Part shown: positions 1 to 8,812 of the stretch, one piece after another
Layout: every line of letters begins with the position of its first letter
Position numbering within the stretch: position 1 is the stretch's first letter
Origin: Chrysochromulina tobinii
Taxonomy: Eukaryota; Haptophyta; Prymnesiales; Chrysochromulinaceae
Length of the DNA stretch: 19,848 bases
Direction: 5' to 3'
Assembly (NCBI GenBank): GCA_001275005.1
Contig: JWZX01000247.1
Location: 1-19,848, forward strand
Notes under the pieces: model-generated
Databases searched by the model: none
Seen by the model: the letters and a program-made list of their open reading frames with translations, nothing else
Told to the model about the DNA's origin: nothing
Made by a program: the position numbers and the translations under genes

Positions 1-1
1 T

Positions 2-382
2 GTGCGCAAGCAGCGGGAGCGTGTCGAGGAGACGGCGCGCCGAGCGATCAAGAGCATGTCGCTTCAGAGCTTGCGAGCGGCGATGAACGCGTGGGTTGTC
101 AAGTGGATTTCGATTTCAGAGGCTCTTCAGCTTGATCGACAGCGTTACCAGCAGGCGCTTCTCTCCCAGCACTTTGGAACATGGATCGCCGCGACACGGG
201 TCAGTCAGAAGGACAGCTCAGCGCAGCGTTATATCAAGCATATCAGGAGAGAGGCAGCACGTTCGAGGCGACACAAGGGGCTCCTTGTCCAAGCCGCCAC
301 GGCATCGCTTACGATTTCCTTGTATTCGACGTGGCGGGCAACGACAGCAAGCAGGGCCAGCAGACTCGGCATGTACTCATGA
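2..382 (+). CDS. 3' end of a gene with Sfi1-like Trp repeats (partial)
   Basis: The frame is open from the window edge to a stop at 380-382, so about 126 C-terminal residues are visible and the true start lies outside. The fragment is basic and helical. It holds three spaced hydrophobic/Trp blocks: LRAAMNAWVVKW (about residues 24-35), LLSQHFGTWIAATR (about 53-66) and LTISLYSTWRATT (about 102-114). A Leu-x(n)-(Phe/Tyr)-x-x-Trp pattern recurring every 30-45 residues is typical of Sfi1-type centrin-binding repeats found in centrosome and basal-body proteins. The family assignment is an inference from the spacing alone; IQ-motif or general coiled-coil proteins are alternatives. The last exon could also continue through an unseen intron. 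The spacer that follows contains no recognised gene. Confidence 0.45.
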   Translation: MRKQRERVEETARRAIKSMSLQSLRAAMNAWVVKWISISEALQLDRQRYQQALLSQHFGTWIAATRVSQKDSSAQRYIKHIRREAARSRRHKGLLVQAATASLTISLYSTWRATTASRASRLGMYS

Positions 383-1076
383 TTCAGGTCATCTACGCGG
401 CGCTAAAAGCGTCTGGGGGGCGGCTCGGTCGCGTACGGCTTTACTTGAGTGGCTTCCGTTAGGCTCGCATGGTCCGGTCAGGCACCTGGATAGCACCTGG
501 ATCGGCTGAACCTCGTTGTACATGGATGGCATGACGGCGTTTTGCGGTTTTGGCCTCTCACGGCATTGAGGCATTTAGACATTCGACCGTCACAACCGTT
601 GGTGGTGCGGGTGCGGGCATTGAGGTGCGGGTTGCTATAGTGGTGCCCCGTTCTTCACTATGAGGTGCCCCGTTCTAGAGGTGCCCCGTACTAGAGGTGC
701 CCCCTTCAGAGAGGCGGCGAGACAAGATCCGAGCTCATGAGCGCACCATCGACCATGTTGTGTTGTTGTGCATGTCTTGCAACCATGCTACCTGTCTGTG
801 CGGTGCCATGGGGTCGGCACAGCGATTGAGACAACCATGAAAGGCACCGCACATTTTGGGTACTGTAGTCTCACTTAGATCACACCATCCTCGTCCATTC
901 ACTGACGGAAACGTGTCTATTCTTAGTTCGCATGCCCGTGCATGCGGGCTACACGGCGCGTCCTGCAATCTCAAACCCACGAGGTCACGAGCAGAAGCTT
1001 TTCCGAAGATCCTGATCGAAGCTGCCCTCGCAATGAACCGAACAAGTCCATAGGTCTCTACCTTTCCGGGTTCGAG
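383..1076. other. Intergenic region with no recognised gene
   Basis: No frame here gives a recognisable protein. The only clear structure is a short GC-rich 16-bp tandem repeat at 639-709. The region should contain the 3' UTR of the Sfi1-like gene and the promoter of the PDE12-like gene. An in-frame ATG at 942 and a stop at 924-926 limit how far upstream the next coding region can reach without another intron. Confidence 0.6.
639..709. repeat. 16-bp tandem repeat, about 4 copies
   Basis: Units of the form GAGGTGCCCCGTTCTA lie at 662-677 and 678-693 (one or two differences) and 694-709 (degenerate end), with a diverged unit at 639-654. It is not in a coding frame and looks like a small minisatellite. 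Confidence 0.75.
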
Positions 1077-3653
1077 ATGACATTCTTCTTCCACGTGATC
1101 GTGAGCACACTCGCAGCCAGCGTGCTGCCCGTCATCGTGCGCCGTGCTGCGGATGCGCGCTTGCTCATCGAGCTTCGGATAGACGGACGACCCTTGCGCA
1201 AGCTCCAACGGCCGTCGAACGAGGCGCTGGGAAGCTCACTCGGCAAGGTCGGCAGCGCATTTTCGCCGCCCAAGAGCGGGGGAAAGAATAGTCTGCAGCC
1301 AGCGGACCAGGTCGAAGCTTGCCTCCTATTCGACTCTCGCGGGACTCCTTTCGACTCGTCGATGAGTGCTCTAGAGGCATGGTCCACCGCGGTGCACTTG
1401 CAAGTGGGATCCACGGTGCGTGGCGTGATCTTCGAGCCCGCCGAGGTCGTAGCGCTCTTACTTCCAACTGTGCCGCTCATTGGCGTGCCACTCACACCTT
1501 GCATCGAGACGCGGGGCTGCGAGCCATGGCAGTGCCGCTGGACATGGGAGAGGCTTCCGCCTGGCTCGACGTGGCAGACTGTCGGCTGGACCCGTGATTA
1601 CACGCCGAGCGCTCACGATGAGGGCGCACGGCTGCGTGTGAGCGCGACGCCTCCGCCCACCTGCACCGCGGACCAGGCCGCCCTCGCACTCCTTGCATGC
1701 ACTGCTGAGGCTACCGGGCCGGTGGAGGTCTGTCCTCCACGGCGGCTTCTCGGGCCGCGTGTGCGCGCCTTGAGAGCCGGAGGGTTGCACGGCGGAGGGT
1801 TGCACGGCGAAGGGTTGCACGGCGAAGGGTTGCACGGCGGCGGCGGCGGCGGGCGCGGCCGCCGGTTCCGAGTGCTCTCGTACAATGTGCTCGCGGATTG
1901 CTATTCGCGCCACTGGGACGAGGCCGGCTCGGTGCACTCGTACTGCAGCCAAGCCCTCACGCGCGGTGCGCATCGGATGCCGAGGATTGCACGCTGATTG
2001 CTGGCTGATTGCTTGCTGATTGCAGGCTGATTGCACGCTCATTGCTTGCTCATTGCTGGCTGATTGCCTCCCTCATCAGGTGCGCTTCGGATGCCGAGGA
2101 TTCTGCAGGAGGTCCTCGCCTTTGCACCGGACGTGCTGCTGCTGCAGGAGGTGGACCTCACGTGGTACGAGCAGTTCTGGAAGCCGGCGATGGAAGGGCG
2201 AGGCTACGTGGGCAAGCACACTCTCAAGCGTGGCCGAGGGAGCAGCGAGGGGATCGCATCCTTCGCACTCGCCGATGCGTTCGAGATTGTCGAGATTCGC
2301 GAGCTCTCATTGTCCCTCGACAGACCCGACTTGCCCGTACCACTCGCGCGGCTGCTCGGCGCTCACACGAGCACGCGCGACGCGGAGATCCCGACCGTTG
2401 CACAGCTCCTGCTGCTGCGCGAGGCGGCACCGGTCGCGTCGCCGACGGCCGTGCCGCGTCAGGTACTCGTCGCGAACACGCATCTCTACTTTGCCAACGA
2501 GGCGATGCACGTACGCACGATGCAGACCGCCCTGATCCTTGATGGTCTGCGCGAGTGGTCGGACGAGTTGCAGCCGCAGCAGCAGGAGGAGCGGCAGCGA
2601 GCCATCGGCGCGCTGGCCGCCTCCGCGCCAGCCCTCATCGTAGCGGGCGACCTGAACGCCGACGCGAGCGATGCTGCGCTCCAGTTGCTCACGTCTGGTC
2701 TCGTGCGCGCGGACGACCCTGATTGGCTACATGGCGCGCTAAACTGGGCACCGTCACTTGAGCTGCCGGCGGCCGCGCGTGAGTCGGCATTTGAGCTCGC
2801 GGCGGCGCTCATCGACTGCGTGGACGAGCGCTACAACGCTGTGCAAGGGTCGGATGTTGAGGCGGCATGGGCGGAGCATCTGCGGCATTCCGATGCGGCG
2901 CGGCGCGGCGCACACGAGGAGGCGACGCTCGAGGGCGCGCAGCGCATCGCACGCGAGTTTCACCTCCTCCGCAAGGCCGTCCAGCTGCCGAGCTCGGCAC
3001 GCAGCCGAGCGCACAAGCTGCGTGCCGACGCTCGGGACGACGCGAGCGCTCGGGACGGCGCGAACGAGCTCGAGCGCTTTGCGGCGGCCGTTGTGCGCGA
3101 CGCGGCCGCTGGGCGTACGCTGCTCGAGAGCGAGGCGCTCGCGGCGGCGGAAGTGGCGCACCAATTGCGCCTCCCTCTGCGTTTGGTCATCCATGGCGTC
3201 GCCCCCTCGGCCGAGGACAGGCAGACTTCCTGGTTTTCTGCCGCGCATGCGCGCCTCGACGAGCTTCGATTTTGGCTCGAGGCTGCCCAGGAGGCGCTGC
3301 GCACACGCGTCGCATCGGAGGGCGGCGGCCGTTGGCGGCGCGGTGGCGCGGTGGCCGCCGCTGGTCACGACCCATCGGCGGCGGAGCTCTGGGCGTTGCG
3401 AGCCGCCGGCGTGTCACTCTCGAATCCGAAACCGCTCGTGTCGGTGTACGGCCCGAATCCTTTGCCTACGCATGCGGTGCCGCGGTACGCGAACACGCTC
3501 GATTGGATCTGCGTCGACAGCCACCACCTCGACGTCGTCGGCGTCGCGCCGCTACCACCCGTCGAGGAGCTCACGCGCCACGTGGCAATGCCGAGCGTCG
3601 AGTGGCCGAGCGACCATGTGTCGCTCTGCTGCGACCTCGCGTGGCGTGAATGA
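1077..3653 (+). CDS. PDE12: PDE12-type 2',5'-phosphodiesterase / poly(A) deadenylase (EEP family)
   Basis: CDS join(1077..1965,2080..3653), 820 aa. The family hydrolyses 2',5'-oligoadenylate and poly(A); the animal enzyme is mitochondrial. The N-terminal half (about residues 22-250) follows the PDE12 accessory domain, including an LLIELRIDG strand, a DAW-like EAWSTAVHLQVG and a DYTPSAHDEGARLRV block. The exonuclease-endonuclease-phosphatase domain shows all catalytic motifs: SYNVLAD (N270), LLQEVD (E320), NTHLYF (N429, H431), AGDLNAD (D487, N489), LDWIC (D771) and SDHVSL (D808, H809). The end (TRHVAMPSV to the C-terminus) matches PDE12 very closely. About 200 extra residues lie between the GDLN and LDWIC motifs. 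I chose ATG 1077 because homology begins soon after it and -3 is G; it opens with a hydrophobic stretch that may be a targeting signal. ATG 942 is in frame but in poor context. Confidence 0.9.
1779..1838 (+). repeat. In-frame 15-bp tandem repeat, 4 copies
   Basis: Four adjacent 15-bp units (1779-1793, 1794-1808, 1809-1823, 1824-1838) of the form G[GA]AGGGTTGCACGGC encode (G/E)GLHG pentapeptides, followed by a poly-Gly run. They form a flexible linker between the PDE12 accessory domain and the EEP catalytic domain. The unit is a multiple of three, so copy-number change keeps the frame. Confidence 0.9.
1966..2079 (+). other. Intron in the PDE12-like gene (114 nt, GT-AG)
   Basis: The exon frame runs into an in-frame stop at 1995-1997, and homology resumes at 2080. 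Removing 1966-2079 (GTGCGC ... CATCAG) splits a Gly codon and gives SQALTRGALRMPRILQE, which matches the family's pattern between SYNVLAD and the LLQEVD motif. The intron lies between two copies of the same 24-bp sequence (1965-1988 and 2079-2102, one mismatch), and its interior is an 11-bp minisatellite. Confidence 0.85.
1994..2070 (+). repeat. 11-bp minisatellite inside the PDE12 intron, 7 copies
   Basis: Seven head-to-tail 11-nt units of the form CT[GC]ATTGCNNG run from 1994 to 2070. The exon-derived AGGATTGCACG just before them (1983-1993) looks like the ancestral unit with two differences. The array puts stops in the coding frame, so it must be spliced out. Confidence 0.9.
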
Positions 3654-4367
3654 GTTGTATGTACTGTGCGCCCGAAAGATGTTGTTTCTGTCCGCCCCCC
3701 GCCCCCCGGTGTCCGCTTATAATAACCGGCAATCCTTCCCCACTCCCGGTTTCGTCAGAACGCACATGGAGGGAAGCCGGCAAGCCTCAGAGATTAACCG
3801 CACACCATGCCGCACACGTCGCGAAATTTTACTATTTTAGCGCTCGCGCGTCTCGATAGTTTTTGGGGATACCTTTGTTATAACCACCACAGGTTGCCTC
3901 CTCCTCGTTCACACCGTCTAACGCATGCTCGGCATCAGCTGCGCACGCACTCAGAATCATCCAATCGCACTCGGAAAGTCGGAATCAACTCACCCTTTGC
4001 ACCACCAGAAGAGGGGTAGGCGTAACAACACGAGAGACTTCAGCAACCAGGGTGGGGAAGCCGGCGGTAGCACTCTAAACATAAAAAGAGACGGTCCCCA
4101 GCAGGGATAACTGTCCGAACCGGACAACCGAGCTCAAGACCGGAGTCCGGACCGTCCCGCAGCGGGAACCGGCCTAGCCGCAAAAATGGCGCTACCAAAA
4201 CCGCAGCGACAATGCGCAAATGACACCCACGAATCGCCAGTCACCACATCCCCGATTTGGCGCGATTATGTGATGGAGACGGCGCCCACCCGCGATGCGC
4301 GCGCTCCATGTTGTGCTGAGCGTCGTGTTGAGCGCATCGCATTAAATTGCGGAATTCGTTTCCGCCC
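3654..4367. other. Intergenic region between the PDE12-like and GH5 genes
   Basis: No coding region is recognised. A TA-rich patch lies at about 3825-3890 (downstream of the PDE12 stop). A nested inverted repeat lies at 4090-4156. A sequence identical to the E2F core (TTTGGCGC) lies at 4256-4263, about 105 bp before the GH5 ATG; it may be chance. If the GH5 protein has a signal peptide, its exon should be in this stretch, but I could not find a convincing one. Confidence 0.5.
4090..4156. repeat. Nested inverted repeat (hairpin within hairpin)
   Basis: An outer 8-bp stem (GACGGTCC at 4090-4097 with GGACCGTC at 4149-4156) encloses an inner 6-bp stem with a 3-nt loop (TGTCCG 4112-4117, CGGACA 4121-4126). 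CCGGAGTCCGG just before the right outer arm is also near-palindromic. It could be a structured UTR or RNA element, or only GC-rich coincidence. Confidence 0.45.
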
Positions 4368-6557
4368 ATGGTGACCGCGCCGTCCATTGGCTTCTCCGCC
4401 CAGCCGGACGGCGTGCACGCCGCCAACTCACTACGCTCCGACCGCTTTCACATCCGCGGCCTTTCATGGTTTGGCGCTGAGGGCGCTGGCGCCGCGCCCG
4501 ACGGCCTTTGGCAGCGGAAGGCGTCCGATCTGATCGGCATTGTAGCTCGGCTCGGGTTCAACGCGCTGCGCCTGCCTCTGGCCGTGGATCACGTGCTCTC
4601 GAATCCGAGCATCAACCGATGGACGCTGACCGCCAACCCTGAGCTGCAGCGGCTGCGGCACCTAGATTTGCTCGAGCGCATCGTGCGGCTCGCCGCAGCG
4701 CAGGGTCTGCTTGTGATGCTGGACATGCACCGGCTGCGCGCAAGCGTGTGGCCGACGACGCACGGCCTCTGGTACGACGAGGGCATGCCTGCGACACAGC
4801 TCGAGAGTGCGTGGCGACGGCTCGCGCGCACCTTTTGCTCGCACTGGAACGTCTTTGCGGCGGACCTTTTTAACGAGCCTTGGGGTGCGAGCTGGGGCGA
4901 CGGCGACCAGGAGCGCGACTGGGCACTCTATGCGGGCCGACTGGGCAGCCTCGTGCTGGAGGAGTGTCCACGTTGGCTCATACTTGTGGAGGGCCTCGGC
5001 GTGGGCTCGTCGGCGCCTAGCCCGGCCTTTTGCGACCTGTGCTTCTGGGGCGAGAACTTTCTGAATGTGACCGGTGCAGGGGTGCCACGTCTATCGAAGC
5101 CCGAGCGGCTGGTACTCTCACCGCACCTTTACGGCCCCGGTACGAACTCGCGCATGTACTACTTTAATCGGACCGTCTTCCCCAACTTCCCGGACAACAT
5201 GGGGCCCATTTGGACGGATCACTTCCTTGCACCCGCGCGCGCGGCGCGTGCGGCGCTCTTGGTCGGGGAATGGGGCGGGCGGTACGTTGGTGATGATGAG
5301 CTCTGGCAGGACCGCTTCAAGGCGTTTCTGCTCGAGAATAGCCTCTCGAGCTTCTACTGGGCTCTCAACCCGAACAGTGGCGACACGGGTGGCATCTTAC
5401 TCGAGGATTGGACAGCGCCGCATGTCGAAAAGCAGCAGATGCTGAGCGAGCTACCGGCGTCCTCGGTGGCCCAAGCGCTCGCCTCGGTTGGACCCTTTGA
5501 GTGCCTCAAGCACGTGGGCGCAGCGCAGGTACCGGCGGCCCTCGGTGGCATCGCCAACGGCCTCTTCCGCTGCGGTGACGCGCGTAACGGCACGCCCATC
5601 TGCTTGCATGCGCAGCAAGCATGTAACGGAGTCTATGAGTGCCCCGACCATACGGATGAGCGTCGGGGTGCGTGTGCATCGCGCGCGGCGTATGAGGCGG
5701 CCATTGCGGTGGGCACTGCTGACAAAGAGAGCGGGAATGAGGCAAGCGGCGGCGGCGGCGGCGGGGATGGTGGGCCCCCGGTGGCACCGGAAGTGGAGCC
5801 TCTCAGCCAGCCGTGCCTGACCGTCGCTGGCCAGGATGTGCTCCGCCCCTGCGTGCTGCCCTTCACCTATCGCGGGGCACGCTTCACGGGTTGCTCTCTG
5901 GACGATGCCATCGACGGCAGGGCATGGTGTCCGACGGCCGTGGACGCGAGCGGCCGCTACTCGAGCTTCGATCATTGGGGCGTGTGCGGGCCGGGGTGCG
6001 CCAAGGAGACGGGCCGCCGCCTACACCGCGACGGCTGCAGCCACGTGCAGCGGCAGGCCGAGGGGCACGAAGAGGGGCAGGCGGAGGGGCAGGCGGAGGG
6101 GCCGGCCGAGGGGGCGGAGCTGCTGAAGCACTGTGCGCCGCCGCCATCGCCGCCGCCAACACCGCCTGAGCCTCCGGCGGCGCCTCCGCCGCCGCCACCA
6201 GCGTCGCTGGCGGCCTTGGGCGCCACGACCGTGTGGGCCGCCTTGGGCGTGACGACGGCGGCATTGATCCTCATGAGCGTGGTAGTCGGCCTTTGCACTA
6301 GGAGCTTGTTTCACAGCGCCTGGGCTGCGATCTGGGCCGATCTTGGCGGGCCCTCGGAGCTGCAGCTCGAGGAGGAGGAGGACGACGTCGAGGAGGCCGA
6401 GGAGCGCCGGCCGGTTCGAGTGTCGCCGTCCGTCCATGAGAAGCGAACTAGAGCTGGCGCGCGGGAGGATACAGACGAGGAGGACGCGGTGCTGCTCAAG
6501 GGCCGGGCCCAGCAGACAAGCAGGCCCCTTGCTATGGCAATGGATGGCATGGATTGA
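4368..6557 (+). CDS. GH5 glycoside hydrolase with LDLa-like and fibronectin-II domains, membrane-anchored
   Basis: Single exon, 729 aa from ATG 4368. Residues about 15-360 form a GH5 (cellulase-like) barrel: FHIRGLSWFG start, MLDMHRL, DLFNEPWG with acid/base Glu170, SPHLYGPG, and VGEWGGR with nucleophile Glu301. Substrate is probably a beta-glucan or mannan. Residues about 379-436 form a Cys/acidic LDL-receptor class A-like module (C402, C412, C419, C425, C436, with ECPDHTDE). Residues 483-544 match a fibronectin type II domain: CVLPFTYRG, AWC and WGVC, with C483, C495, C509, C521, C540 and C544. Then come 12-bp-encoded QAEG repeats, a Pro-rich stalk (about 590-612), a transmembrane helix (about 613-645) and an acidic cytoplasmic tail. 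No signal peptide follows the ATG, although the topology needs one. A short 5' exon may be missing: AG at 4331-4332 is the only upstream acceptor compatible with the frame. Confidence 0.88.
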   Translation: MVTAPSIGFSAQPDGVHAANSLRSDRFHIRGLSWFGAEGAGAAPDGLWQRKASDLIGIVARLGFNALRLPLAVDHVLSNPSINRWTLTANPELQRLRHLDLLERIVRLAAAQGLLVMLDMHRLRASVWPTTHGLWYDEGMPATQLESAWRRLARTFCSHWNVFAADLFNEPWGASWGDGDQERDWALYAGRLGSLVLEECPRWLILVEGLGVGSSAPSPAFCDLCFWGENFLNVTGAGVPRLSKPERLVLSPHLYGPGTNSRMYYFNRTVFPNFPDNMGPIWTDHFLAPARAARAALLVGEWGGRYVGDDELWQDRFKAFLLENSLSSFYWALNPNSGDTGGILLEDWTAPHVEKQQMLSELPASSVAQALASVGPFECLKHVGAAQVPAALGGIANGLFRCGDARNGTPICLHAQQACNGVYECPDHTDERRGACASRAAYEAAIAVGTADKESGNEASGGGGGGDGGPPVAPEVEPLSQPCLTVAGQDVLRPCVLPFTYRGARFTGCSLDDAIDGRAWCPTAVDASGRYSSFDHWGVCGPGCAKETGRRLHRDGCSHVQRQAEGHEEGQAEGQAEGPAEGAELLKHCAPPPSPPPTPPEPPAAPPPPPPASLAALGATTVWAALGVTTAALILMSVVVGLCTRSLFHSAWAAIWADLGGPSELQLEEEEDDVEEAEERRPVRVSPSVHEKRTRAGAREDTDEEDAVLLKGRAQQTSRPLAMAMDGMD
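6054..6113 (+). repeat. In-frame 12-bp tandem repeat, 5 copies, in the GH5 gene
   Basis: Five 12-bp units ending in GAGGGG or GGAGGGG (6054-6065 through 6102-6113) encode Q/H/P-A/E-E-G tetrapeptides. They sit between the fibronectin-II domain and the Pro-rich stalk and probably extend the linker. Confidence 0.85.
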
Positions 6558-7317
6558 GAGAGCGCTGCTACGAGCGCGAAGTGAACCCGAGCCTCTCGGA
6601 ACACTTTGGTGGTGAGTTGTTGCCTCGCATGATATCGTACCACCGATTCTGTGGGCCTGCTACGATGTGTTGTCGTAGACGGCCCCGTCGGTCACACCTC
6701 CGTCCATGTATTGCGGCCCCCGTGCTTGGGGGTCCGGAGAGTGTGCGCGTTATGTTTCACAGCCAATGTTTATAAGTCACGTTCACGTTCACGTTAAATT
6801 GCCGACACCCAGCAAGAACACCACAGATGAACCATTATTTTTGTGTGAAACTCATCAAGATCAACCTACACACACGGGACACCCGTGGGGTCCTGTAAGG
6901 TGTGTGTATTCTGAGCGGGCAGTAACAGTGTCGTAGCACCGGCTGTCGCGTCTGTCGTGTTAACGCACACGGGCACACGGTTCACACAGAGACCCTCGAC
7001 GAAACTGACGGATTAACTGTATGACGAACCCTACCAGTACAGTACCGGGGATCAAGTCAAGTCAAGTCTATACAGAAACAACAGACAACCAACGGAAGCC
7101 TATCGAATGTGCTCCGGAAGCCAGCAGGGGAGGACGGGAGTCGATGGAGATGGCGGAGGGGGATCCATCTAGAGGCGACACGTCATAAATGCTGACATAC
7201 GTGCCCTCGGAGAACAGGTAGGTTGACTTGACTTGACTTGACTTGACTTGACTTGTACCCGGTACCGGGGATATCCACGCACACGGTTTTGAGACGCGGT
7301 TGGGCGACGTGATCATC
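6558..7317. other. Intergenic region between the GH5 and SLC25 genes
   Basis: No recognisable coding region. The left part holds the GH5 3' UTR and a tract at about 6780-6797 with three GTTCAC-like hexamers. The right part is occupied by the fold-back structure at 7041-7270, which ends less than 50 bp before the SLC25 ATG. Confidence 0.6.
7041..7270. repeat. Fold-back (inverted-repeat) element with TTGAC arms
   Basis: The left arm (about 7041-7068) reads AGTACCGGGGAT followed by CAAGTCAAGTCAAGTC. The right arm (about 7223-7270) is (TTGAC)6.6 followed by TACCCGGTACCGGGG, which is the inverted complement with small gaps. The spacer is about 155 bp. The pentamer array can pair over at least 16 bp. 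It may be a small non-autonomous element, or an unrelated pair of microsatellites with GTACCGG palindromes beside them. Confidence 0.6.
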
Positions 7318-8151
7318 ATGGGCGGTGGAAGCGACCTGCAGTTGCTCTCCGGCGGCGAGAATGTGGTGCTCGGCGTCGTGACGGGTGTCCTGTCCAAGTC
7401 GGTCAACTACCCATTCCTCTCGTGGAAAACTACCGTGCAGCAGGGCCTGCCAATCTCGCTCAACCCGCGGATTGTGTACCGAGGGCTGCCGATGGCCTGC
7501 ATCAACCTCGGTGGCACCAACGCTGTGCAGTTTGGCTCCACCGGCTTCTTCCAGAAGACGCTTGCCGGTTTAGGCGGTGGCGCCGACCAGGTGCAAGTCG
7601 GCGGCGCCTTCCTCGGAGGGCTCGCCTCTGGAGTGCCGTGCAGCATCTGGGAGCTGTGCATGATCCAGCAACAGCGCTTCGGCGGCAGCTTGCTCGGCAC
7701 GCCCCAGAAGTTCGTATCGGAGTACGGCATCTCCTCGCTCTCGCGCGGCGTGACAATGACGTGCGGGCGTGAGTCCATGTTCACCATGTCCATGCTGGGC
7801 ATCACTCCGCTCATCCAGCAGAGGCTGGTGAGCGCCTCAGGATGGGAGAAGAACACGGCGCTGGCGGCGGGCTCGCTGATCGGCGCGCTGATCGCGGGCG
7901 TGGTCACCCACCCGATGGACACGATCAAGACGTGCATGCAGGGCGATCTCGGACGTGTGAAATACGACGGCATCGTGCAGACTGGCCAGCTGCTCGCAAA
8001 AGAGTACGGCGTTGTGCAAGGTCTCTTCAAGGGCCTCTTCTTGCGCGTCTCGCTGATCTCGACCACCTTCTTCCTCGTGAACACGTTCAAACAGTGGATG
8101 GTGCCCGTGCTCTTCCCTCACACGGTCACGCCCGCGAAGAAGGCACTGTGA
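7318..8151 (+). CDS. Mitochondrial carrier family (SLC25-like) protein
   Basis: Single exon, 277 aa, close to the usual length of about 300. It has three repeats of roughly 90 residues, each starting with a hydrophobic helix and a carrier-type motif: P32-F-L-S-W-K37, P107-C-S-I-W-E112 and P199-M-D-T-I-K204. Only the third is a canonical Px[DE]xx[KR]; in the first two the acidic residue is replaced by Ser or Ile, and the second ends in Glu. Gly-rich helix motifs (GGAFLGGLASG, GSLIGALIAGVV) and YRGLP- and FKGLFLRV-like ends support the family. It should sit in the mitochondrial inner membrane or another organelle membrane. Substrate cannot be read from the sequence. The ATG at 7318 is the first in frame. 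Confidence 0.85.
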   Translation: MGGGSDLQLLSGGENVVLGVVTGVLSKSVNYPFLSWKTTVQQGLPISLNPRIVYRGLPMACINLGGTNAVQFGSTGFFQKTLAGLGGGADQVQVGGAFLGGLASGVPCSIWELCMIQQQRFGGSLLGTPQKFVSEYGISSLSRGVTMTCGRESMFTMSMLGITPLIQQRLVSASGWEKNTALAAGSLIGALIAGVVTHPMDTIKTCMQGDLGRVKYDGIVQTGQLLAKEYGVVQGLFKGLFLRVSLISTTFFLVNTFKQWMVPVLFPHTVTPAKKAL

Positions 8152-8656
8152 GCTGTGCTCGGCTCCCTCTTCATCCCTTGGACCTTGGACTTGTCGCTTG
8201 AGCGTGGTGTGGCATGGTCATGATGGACAACGGCGGGTGAGGTCAGAGGTGCGTGCGCAGAGCACAGGATGTCCCTCTGCTCCCCTGCTCCGTCGTCATC
8301 AACAGAGGGCGTCGCGAAGGAAGCGTTGTTGGATCGATGTAGAGTGAAGAGGTGATGCTGATGACGTCGCGCCGGTCCATACACCATAGTACTACTAGGC
8401 ATGTCTCTCTCGAGAGTGTCGAGAGGCTCGACTCGACGTCGAGGAATGGTTACCCGGAGGACTTGTTTGTTAGCGGCCCCGGTCGCCGCCGCTGCCATCC
8501 ACGTTGAATGGGAGAGGGTGTCTTTGTTCGGTTGCATGTTGAAAAGTATTCTAGTTTGTCGCTTTCTTGTCCGCCGGCTGCGTGTTCCGTCGAAGCTAGG
8601 CGGATGCATTCCGATCCGGGGCGGCATCTTGAACCCCCGCGCCGCCCGCCCTATTT

Positions 8657-8685
8657 CCTCCGCCCCTTCGGGCAGGGGGCGGAGG
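8657..8685. repeat. GC-rich hairpin, 10-bp perfect stem
   Basis: CCTCCGCCCC (8657-8666) pairs perfectly with GGGGCGGAGG (8676-8685) over a 9-nt loop. No T-run follows. Role unknown; it may be a GC-box-like regulatory palindrome. Confidence 0.6.
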
Positions 8686-8812
8686 TTCATTGGTCCCCCC
8701 CAATGAGAAGCCCCGTGTTCGCGATTGCATGTACAAGAATGGTCAGCCGTGCATGCCCCGTGCAGCATGTCGTGTCCACATGTGCGTTCGTCGTCGTCGA
8801 GACTCTTCGTGG

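Noticed and set aside
942-1076. Upstream in-frame ATG at 942 for the PDE12-like gene
   Set aside because: Weak start context and no homology in the extra 45 residues; kept as an alternative only.
1055-1090. GGGTTCGAGAT, resembling a tRNA B box
   Set aside because: No acceptor, D or anticodon arms can be formed around it, and it sits at the start of the PDE12 coding region.
1990-2070. Short direct repeats resembling a CRISPR array
   Set aside because: Units are 11 bp and contiguous with no unique spacers, and the array sits inside a spliced gene.
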